Source of the DNA: Bacteroidota bacterium
GTDB taxonomy: Bacteria > Bacteroidota > Kryptoniia > Kryptoniales > JAKASW01
Length of the DNA stretch: 5,979 nt
Reading direction: 5' to 3'
Assembly: GCA_021796055.1 (NCBI GenBank)
Contig: JAJYOS010000438.1
Span: forward strand, 1-5,979
The notes under the pieces are model-generated. The model was not told where the DNA came from and did no database searches. It saw only the letters and a list, made by a program, of their open reading frames with translations. Below are positions 1 through 4,244 of the stretch, piece by piece. Numbering within the stretch: the stretch's first letter is position 1; the number at the start of each line of letters is the position of its first letter. Made by a program: the position numbers and the translations under genes.

Positions 1-549
1 CGCTATGAGGTGGCGCTGAGCGACGGTACTGACGGCGGTGCCTCATTGAAGGAAAACCGGGCTGCCTTCCTCATGCTCGAACAGACCGCATATGTTGACA
101 ATGCACCGTTCAGGCTCGGCCTGTACTATTACGGCGGCAAGCAATTGGTCGCAGCCAATGCGTCGGACAACCTCGCGAGGATGGGTTTTGCGGTCGAAGC
201 GAATGATCCATGGACGAAGCGATTCGATCTCTCGTTCCAGTATATGAACGCAATTGACAATAATATAGGCGGTATTAAAGAGACCATGAACGGCGGTTTC
301 GTGGGGCTCAACGTACTCATTATACCGGAGAAGGTGTTCATTTACGGAAGATATGACTTCACAAAAGTGAAGGAGACATCCGAGAAGCAGAATCAGTATA
401 CAGGCGGAATTCGCTACCATTTTGCTCCGAACGTCGGCGCTTACGCGGAGCTGAGTTTCCTCGACGACAACACCCCAACCGCGCCGCCGGGATCACCGAC
501 AGATGCAAAGACGACGCTCACTACGTTGGGTGTGATGGTGGGATTTTAA
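1..549 (+). CDS. Porin-like outer-membrane beta-barrel protein, 3' end only
   Basis: The frame is open to the left edge; the codons before the GTG at 10 read R-Y-E, so that GTG is internal and the true start lies outside the window. The visible 182 residues show the alternating polar/hydrophobic strands of a transmembrane beta barrel, rich in Tyr, Gly and Asn (for example RLGLYYYGG, VFIYGRYDF, YTGGIRYHF, GAYAELSFL). They end in GVMVGF: a C-terminal Phe is the known BAM-recognition signature of outer-membrane barrels. The protein would sit in the outer membrane as a channel or porin. Substrate and exact family cannot be told from this fragment; a phosphate-selective or general porin type is possible. 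The stop lies 15 bases before the ATG of the cytochrome gene, with no terminator between, so the two are probably co-transcribed and may work together. Confidence 0.8.
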   Translation, partial: RYEVALSDGTDGGASLKENRAAFLMLEQTAYVDNAPFRLGLYYYGGKQLVAANASDNLARMGFAVEANDPWTKRFDLSFQYMNAIDNNIGGIKETMNGGFVGLNVLIIPEKVFIYGRYDFTKVKETSEKQNQYTGGIRYHFAPNVGAYAELSFLDDNTPTAPPGSPTDAKTTLTTLGVMVGF

Positions 550-554
550 GGAAA

Positions 555-558
555 GGAG
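555..558 (+). promoter_or_regulatory. Shine-Dalgarno GGAG that decides the cytochrome start
   Basis: GGAG within GGAAAGGAG abuts the first ATG (559) with no spacer but lies 6 bases before the second in-frame ATG (565). The normal spacing supports 565 as the start. The resulting N terminus (MKTNIIKSALVA) is also a clean lipoprotein signal peptide. Confidence 0.7.
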
Positions 559-564
559 ATGAGA

Positions 565-1359
565 ATGAAGACAAATATAATCAAGTCAGCGCTGGTCGCA
601 GCAATCATCTCCCTGGCTGTCGGGCTTTACTCCTGTGCCACAAGTTATAACGGATCGGATCAAGTGAGCGTCGCGCGCGGGAAAGCGGTTTATCACGAGG
701 CTTGCGCCCCTTGCCATGGCGACAACGGGGACGGGAACGGTCCGGTTTCCGTATCGCTCGCGACGAAACCCAGAGACTTCAACCTTGGGGTGTTCAAGTT
801 CAGAAGCACCGCTTCCGGTGAGCTCCCGACCGATTATGACCTGCTTAGAATAGTCAATTCCGGAATTTATCATACCGCCATGCCTTCTTTTGCCCAGATG
901 AGCATTGCCGATCAGTATTCCGTTGTCGAGTACATCAAGACACTCTCACCCGTGTTCAGTGATTCGACGCAGTACCCTCTCGACACGGTGAAAGTATCCA
1001 CTCCTATTCCGTATACGTACGACAGCATAGAACGCGGCAGGGAGGTTTACCTCGACATGCATTGCTGGAGCTGCCACGGAATCACCGGCGAAGGAAACGG
1101 TCCCTCCGCACCGACCGTGACGGATGATCAGGGGAACCACATTCAGCCGACGAACCTTACTCGCCCGTGGGACCTCAAGGTTGGCAGGACACCCGAAAAA
1201 ATATATCTCATTTTCAGCACCGGCTTAAACGGAACGCCGATGCCGTCTTATGCACAGATCCTGACGGACAAGCAAAGGTGGGATCTGGCCAACTATGTCT
1301 ATTCGCTGTCTCATGAAGATAGATACTACGATGGCAAGCAGCTGAGCAACATGAAGTAG
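565..1359 (+). CDS. Diheme c-type cytochrome, predicted lipoprotein
   Basis: This is a 264-residue electron-transfer protein with two class I cytochrome c domains. A signal peptide (residues 1-23) ends in a lipobox-like LYSC with Cys24 as probable lipid anchor; Tyr at -2 is not the commonest residue, so a membrane-tethered form is likely but not certain. Domain 1 has the heme site CAPCH (47-51) and a probable axial Met in TAMPSF (Met106). Domain 2 has CWSCH (167-171) and a probable axial Met in TPMPSY (Met226). Both domains carry the G-x-G-N-G-P stretch after the heme motif, so they look like an internal duplication. It should act in the periplasm, anchored to a membrane, passing single electrons. 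It follows a porin-like gene by 15 bases and is followed by a strong terminator, so it is the last gene of that operon. The redox partner is unknown; no oxidase, reductase or multiheme gene is visible in the window. Confidence 0.9.
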   Translation: MKTNIIKSALVAAIISLAVGLYSCATSYNGSDQVSVARGKAVYHEACAPCHGDNGDGNGPVSVSLATKPRDFNLGVFKFRSTASGELPTDYDLLRIVNSGIYHTAMPSFAQMSIADQYSVVEYIKTLSPVFSDSTQYPLDTVKVSTPIPYTYDSIERGREVYLDMHCWSCHGITGEGNGPSAPTVTDDQGNHIQPTNLTRPWDLKVGRTPEKIYLIFSTGLNGTPMPSYAQILTDKQRWDLANYVYSLSHEDRYYDGKQLSNMK

Positions 1360-1383
1360 CAATCAGCAATACTTCCAAATACA

Positions 1384-1435
1384 GAGGTCACGGCGTCTTT
1401 TCCGCGAATCGGAAACCGCAGTGGCCTCCCTTTTT
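1384..1435 (+). terminator. Composite rho-independent terminator of the porin-cytochrome operon
   Basis: A long hairpin starts 24 bases after the cytochrome stop. The outer stem 1384-1391 pairs with 1421-1428 (GAGGTCAC with GTGGCCTC, one U-G wobble). A G/A mismatch follows, then GCG 1393-1395 pairs with CGC 1417-1419, and after a small asymmetric internal loop TTTCCG 1399-1404 pairs with CGGAAA 1410-1415. The loop is CGAAT. Two C residues and five T (1431-1435) follow the stem. Stem, loop and T tract match a typical intrinsic terminator reading on the + strand. Confidence 0.85.
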
Positions 1436-1547
1436 ACGTTCACCCGTTCTACGAGCCTAATCCATCCATACCGTGAATATCGTCCGATTGGAACAATTTC
1501 ACCCGATATGCGTCGCGTTATAAAAAATCATATTACAATTCCTTCAT

Positions 1548-1552
1548 GGAGG
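1548..1552 (+). promoter_or_regulatory. Shine-Dalgarno GGAGG that decides the PspC start
   Basis: GGAGG lies 7 bases before the ATG at 1560. An in-frame TTG at 1554 lies only 1 base after it and is too close to be used. The start is therefore 1560, which gives the usual PspC N terminus MTKLYRSR. Confidence 0.85.
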
Positions 1553-1559
1553 CTTGGCG

Positions 1560-1754
1560 ATGACTAAATTGTACAGGTCGAGAAGCGATAAGAAGTTGGC
1601 AGGTCTCTGCGGCGGACTCGCTGAAATGCTTGATGTGGACCCGACAATTGTGAGATTAGGCGTCGTATTCACTTGTTTTGTCACCGGTGTGATCCCCGTA
1701 GTGATAACTTATCTTGTTGCCTGGTGGATAGTCCCGCCGCGACCAACAGAGTAG
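1560..1754 (+). CDS. PspC-domain membrane protein, 64 residues
   Basis: This is a stand-alone PspC-type protein. Residues 4-28 hold the family signature (LYRSRSDKKLAGLCGGLAE, then D-V-D-P). Residues 30-59 form one long hydrophobic membrane segment (TIVRLGVVF to YLVAWWIVP) ending in a Pro-rich tail. The whole protein is just the domain, as is usual for short PspC proteins in many bacteria. Family knowledge: in enterobacteria PspC is an inner-membrane partner in the phage-shock envelope-stress response. Short solitary copies are widespread and mostly uncharacterised, so a specific stress role here is inference. No pspA or other psp gene is next to it. It is isolated by the upstream terminator (1384-1435) and the separate promoter of the next gene, so it is probably monocistronic. 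No convincing promoter was found in 1436-1547. Confidence 0.9.
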   Translation: MTKLYRSRSDKKLAGLCGGLAEMLDVDPTIVRLGVVFTCFVTGVIPVVITYLVAWWIVPPRPTE

Positions 1755-1839
1755 CACAGTCGTCTTGCGGGAGCGACGAAACTCCTTTCTCAAGATCCTT
1801 AGATAGGTGAATTCGGCAGACTTGTAGTGAACACGGGTA

Positions 1840-1868
1840 TTGACTTTTACTCGGGGCACGGATAAAAT
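1840..1868 (+). promoter_or_regulatory. Sigma70-type promoter of the emfourin-like lipoprotein gene
   Basis: The -35 box TTGACT (1840-1845, 5 of 6 to consensus) and -10 box TAAAAT (1863-1868, 5 of 6) are separated by exactly 17 bases. Transcription would start near 1875, giving a leader of only about 18 bases that holds the Shine-Dalgarno. It is the best promoter match I found in the window. Confidence 0.7.
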
Positions 1869-1892
1869 TCCGGCAAGCAAAAGGAGGTAGGT

Positions 1893-2387
1893 ATGCGGCG
1901 GCTTGCAGCGACGAAACTTGCTATCTTTTTTCTGATCGCAACTGGAGTAATTAGTTGCAACATCCTTGGTCCGCGGTCAAATGAGATGCCTGTACCCGTG
2001 TCGAACACATACGAATATTGGGTCACCGGTGGGTTTGCGGGCTCAAAAGAACATACGGTTATCGACTCGACGGGGCTTGCGAAATACACTTCTCAATTCA
2101 GCCCCGGTTCTGCGATTACGACATACACTTACCGTATGACAGAGTCCGAGCTGGACACACTCAAGGTCGCATTTGAATCCGCCAATTTTCATTCTCTTGA
2201 TAGCGTCTATCAAGCGGCTCAACGCATCATGGATGGATTCGACATGTCGGTAACCTGGAACGCAGGCAACCAATCAAAGACTGTAGCTGTCGAAGCGAAC
2301 GCTTCGGTACCGTCAGGGTTGAGCAGTCTCCTGCGTGCGTTGAACAATGTGAACACGGCTATCCAGTCGAAGGGGCAAAAGAGCTGA
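1893..2387 (+). CDS. Small lipoprotein with emfourin-like domain
   Basis: This 164-residue protein starts at an ATG 5 bases after a perfect AAGGAGG (1881-1887). Residues 1-21 are a signal peptide ending in the lipobox VISC with Cys22 as the lipidated residue. The next residue is Asn rather than Asp, so outer-membrane sorting is plausible. Residues about 37-155 show a pattern I associate with the protealysin-inhibitor emfourin family: a GGFAG turn (46-50) followed by an I-D-S-T-G strand, then a 'T-E-S-E-L-D-T-L' helix (83-90), an F-H-S-L segment (99-102), a D-G-F-D-M-S-V-T-W strand (114-122) and a final helix beginning P-S-G-L-S-S-L-L. Emfourins block thermolysin-like proteases; that activity here is inference from a recalled pattern, and the protein could instead be an unrelated hypothetical lipoprotein. 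No protease gene is visible nearby. The gene has its own promoter and converges on the barrel gene at 2533. Confidence 0.85.
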   Translation: MRRLAATKLAIFFLIATGVISCNILGPRSNEMPVPVSNTYEYWVTGGFAGSKEHTVIDSTGLAKYTSQFSPGSAITTYTYRMTESELDTLKVAFESANFHSLDSVYQAAQRIMDGFDMSVTWNAGNQSKTVAVEANASVPSGLSSLLRALNNVNTAIQSKGQKS

Positions 2388-2388
2388 A

Positions 2389-2451
2389 GTCCCTGTCCTA
2401 TTTACTTTAAAGGGACAAGCGCTCCGGAGTCTGGCAGCCTGCCCGTCTCCG
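2389..2451. repeat. Two inverted repeats downstream of the lipoprotein gene
   Basis: GTCCCT (2389-2394) is complementary to AGGGAC (2411-2416) across a 16-base loop, starting 1 base after the lipoprotein stop. A second hairpin follows: CGGAG (2425-2429) with CTCCG (2447-2451), enclosing GGCA (2433-2436) with TGCC (2440-2443) around a 3-base loop, the two stems separated by a symmetric 3x3 internal loop. No T tract follows either one, so these may mark the 3' end of the transcript but are not classic intrinsic terminators. Confidence 0.4.
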
Positions 2452-2489
2452 ACCCGATCATATGATAATACTTTAAATGCTTGCCGAAG

Positions 2490-2515
2490 TCATCTGTATC
2501 GAATGGTACAGATGA
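2490..2515 (-). terminator. Perfect 11-bp hairpin downstream of the barrel gene
   Basis: TCATCTGTA (2490-2498) pairs with TACAGATGA (2507-2515). The stem continues by a T-G wobble and a C-G pair to a 4-base GAAT loop. In the - direction it begins 17 bases after the stop of the barrel gene. There is no T tract on either strand, so it is a weak terminator by the usual rule; it may instead protect the 3' end of the mRNA or act in both directions between the convergent genes. Confidence 0.4.
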
Positions 2516-2532
2516 GGGCAGTTCGATATCCC

Positions 2533-3111
2533 TTAAAAGTAAGCCGCTAATGTCAAACCAGCCGTCTGAAATCCAAACTTGAATTCGCTCTGGTTCGGGA
2601 GGCCCGTGTACGAGGTGCTCGTGAGACCGAATTGATACTCTGCGCTCAAGCTAAGGTTGTCGTTGAAGAAATATTCGATTCCTCCCAGAGCTCCCAGCCC
2701 GAAACTGGTCGTGCTTGTTTTGGTTGCGCCGGGATTGACTGTTTCGGCGGCTGTCTGAAAAGAGAGGAGGCCTCCGAAATACGGGCTGATGTGGTAAGCC
2801 AGGGGAAGATGGTACTCGAGGCCCCCACCGATCCCGAAGGAGAGTTTATTGTCGGTCGCTTGAGGGACGCCGCTCTGCGTCGTGTTGTCTATGCCGAAAA
2901 GGAGCATCGCTCTCAGCGCCATGCCGTCCGAGAAGAAGTATTTTCCTCCTATCCCGCCCTGATAAGCGCCGAGATCTATCGCGCTCAGCCCGACAAAGTT
3001 GAAAAGAACCGCTTTGTCCCCTTGTTTTGCGACAGATAGTGTCTGAGCACTGGAGCTGGCTGCTCCGATTATTATCAGTACTGATGCGAGAGCTGTTAGC
3101 TTGCGTACCAT
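2533..3111 (-). CDS. Small outer-membrane beta-barrel protein
   Basis: This is a 192-residue secreted protein. It starts at an ATG 4 bases after AGGAGG (complement of 3116-3121). Residues 1-22 are a classical signal peptide (MVRKLTALASVL, cleavage after SSSA before Gln23). The mature part alternates short amphipathic strands and turns rich in Gly, Phe, Tyr and Ser (GGIGGKYFF, LSFGIGGGLEYHL, FGLGALGGIEYFF, LSLSAEYQFGL) and ends LTLAAYF with C-terminal Phe. That fits an 8-stranded OmpW/opacity-like barrel of the 'outer membrane protein beta-barrel' class. Such proteins lie in the outer membrane; roles range from small pores to adhesion or structure, and none can be assigned here. It is followed by a hairpin at 2490-2515 and preceded by a terminator-like hairpin at 3163-3210. 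I found no clear promoter between that hairpin and the Shine-Dalgarno. Confidence 0.85.
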   Translation of the reverse strand: MVRKLTALASVLIIIGAASSSAQTLSVAKQGDKAVLFNFVGLSAIDLGAYQGGIGGKYFFSDGMALRAMLLFGIDNTTQSGVPQATDNKLSFGIGGGLEYHLPLAYHISPYFGGLLSFQTAAETVNPGATKTSTTSFGLGALGGIEYFFNDNLSLSAEYQFGLTSTSYTGLPNQSEFKFGFQTAGLTLAAYF

Positions 3112-3162
3112 GTTTCCTCCTGTGTGAATTAGAGTTGTAGTTGTGAATTGGACCCGATTCAG

Positions 3163-3210
3163 AAAAAGGATTCACGCCGGCGGGTTAGCGTTGTCGTCCG
3201 GCGTGTTTCC
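3163..3210 (-). terminator. Intrinsic-terminator-like hairpin between the Cys-cluster gene and the barrel gene
   Basis: Read on the - strand, CACGCCGG and CCGGCGTG (3198-3205 and 3173-3180) form a perfect 8-bp GC-rich stem with a 17-base loop. A 2x2 AA/AA internal loop then adds three more pairs (3208-3210 with 3168-3170), and TTTTT follows at once (3163-3167). It lies about 90 bases after the stop of the Cys-cluster gene and about 50 bases before the barrel-gene start. It either ends the upstream transcript or sits in the barrel gene's leader as an attenuator. Confidence 0.65.
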
Positions 3211-3302
3211 CATGTAGCTGAACTTGTCCCTTCAATGAGAATTCTTGGCAAGGTCTTCGTTTCCTCTCTGCAAGTTGAAGCGCGGTTAACGATCAGCTTT
3301 AT

Positions 3303-3665
3303 CTAATTCCTGGAATTGTACCCTGGCAGTATAACGTCCACAAACAACGGGGCTTTCCGGTCTTTTCCTCCTTCGGCTGCTTTGCCACCGGATCTCGAGT
3401 TGTTGGGACAGGCATGCGCGAAAACGATGACCGAATCATTGTCTTCTCCCGCCGTTTCGCGGTGACGATAAAGGTATGGACAGCCACAGTAGGGACACTG
3501 AGTCCGCGAAAATTCGAGGCATATATTTTCAGCTGAGCCCGCCTCGATTTTGGCCGGGTTTGATGACGATGGTTGACCCCGGTCCGGGGCAAGGGAGATC
3601 GAACCTATTGCAAAGAAGACGGTGATCTCTGCTGCCGTGATCAGATACTTGTGGTTGCTCTCCAT
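3303..3665 (-). CDS. Uncharacterised exported or membrane-anchored protein with a Cys cluster
   Basis: I do not recognise this 120-residue protein. The start is an ATG with AAAGGAGAGG (complement of 3674-3683) 8 bases upstream, which makes it a credible gene. Residues 7-26 (YLITAAEITVFFAIGSISLA) are a hydrophobic stretch that could be a signal peptide with SLA cleavage or a membrane anchor; Glu13 inside it is unusual. The rest has five Cys: Cys49, then CPYCGC (57, 60, 62), then Cys86, with His68 and His84 nearby. The spacing suggests a metal site or disulfides. No CxxCH heme motif is present, and a CPYCG-type zinc ribbon is one reading. The C-terminal part is basic and Gly-rich (SGGKAAEGGKDRK), then ends LFVDVILPGYNSRN. 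It is probably transcribed alone: a 579-base non-coding gap precedes it and a terminator-like hairpin follows. Confidence 0.6.
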   Translation of the reverse strand: MESNHKYLITAAEITVFFAIGSISLAPDRGQPSSSNPAKIEAGSAENICLEFSRTQCPYCGCPYLYRHRETAGEDNDSVIVFAHACPNNSRSGGKAAEGGKDRKAPLFVDVILPGYNSRN

Positions 3666-4244
3666 TTTTGTATCCTCTCCTTTGTTTTATGCATATCGCC
3701 CGCCGAAACTTCCTCAGCGGAAACACATGCGGTGTTCCGGGGGCTGCTTATTTTAATCTCTCTCCCGGTCCTCTCATTAAAGAATCTTCGATTGTTCGGC
3801 AAACGTCCTGGTTAAGAAGGCAAATGACATGTCGGCGGCTTTCATTCTCCCGCTTCATTCGGCATTTCTCTCGATTTGATTCCGGGGAACTTGAAGGACG
3901 CGTGCATGAATGAGTTCTTTGGGGTTGGGGAAACAGACGACTATCGAAGTCCGGCAGTAATGATATCCGTCAGCTGCGGGTAGGGGAGTGCAGACGTTAC
4001 CTGCAATGAAGAATGCCCCAAAGTAAATTGGGTGTGCTCTCTTGTTCATGGACGCTCAGATTATGTTTTATACTCGCCGGTACTATTATCTGGCGTCCCT
4101 ATCGACTTCTACCGCTTTTAGGATAAGAAATCAGAGATTGACTTGCAACATTTTTTTGATTCAAAACGGTCAGGGAACAGAATATGCTGATTTTGCACAC
4201 TTTGACTCGATATCTCAAAAATCTTTTGAGGACTACCGGCAGTG
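3666..4244. other. 579-base stretch without a supportable gene
   Basis: This is the region between the DUF5916 stop and the start of the Cys-cluster gene, both on the - strand. It should hold the promoter of the latter, but I found no box pair that stands out. Short open frames of 64-81 codons on both strands lack Shine-Dalgarno sites and recognisable domains. The part from about 4055 to 4235 is visibly more AT-rich than the genes around it, with a run of seven T at 4151-4157. I see no tRNA, insertion-sequence end or repeat array. Confidence 0.6.
3718..3739. repeat. Inverted repeat upstream of the Cys-cluster gene
   Basis: CGGAA (3718-3722), a bulged A, and CAC (3724-3726) pair with GTG (3732-3734) and TTCCG (3735-3739) around a 5-base loop. 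It lies about 53 bases upstream of the ATG at 3665 in that gene's sense, so it could be an operator or a leader hairpin. No T tract follows it directly. Confidence 0.35.

Noticed and set aside
1760..1788. TCGTC/GACGA or GGAG/CTCC hairpin after the PspC gene as a terminator
   Set aside because: The stems are only 4-5 bp with long loops and just three T follow; both fall below what I would call a terminator.
2632..3039. A 135-codon + strand frame antisense to the barrel gene
   Set aside because: The barrel gene has a signal peptide, a Shine-Dalgarno and a C-terminal Phe; the antisense frame has none of these features and looks like a shadow.
2410..3232. AAGGGACAAG at 2410-2419 and its exact inverse at 3223-3232, flanking the barrel gene like mobile-element ends
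   Set aside because: Many inverted 10-base matches are expected by chance in 6 kb, there is no transposase, and no target-site duplication was seen.
3855..4049. A 64-codon frame on the - strand beginning MNKRAHPIYFG
   Set aside because: It has no Shine-Dalgarno before its ATG and no recognisable domain, and its composition does not stand out from the other frames in the gap.
4138..4166. TTGACT followed 17 bases later by TCAAAA as a + strand promoter
   Set aside because: The -10 box matches only 3 of 6 positions, and the only thing downstream is the antisense end of the DUF5916 gene.
4214..4230. CTCAAAA-ATC-TTTTGAG hairpin as the DUF5916 terminator
   Set aside because: The stem is short and AT-rich, and no T tract follows it in the - direction, so it is too weak to call.
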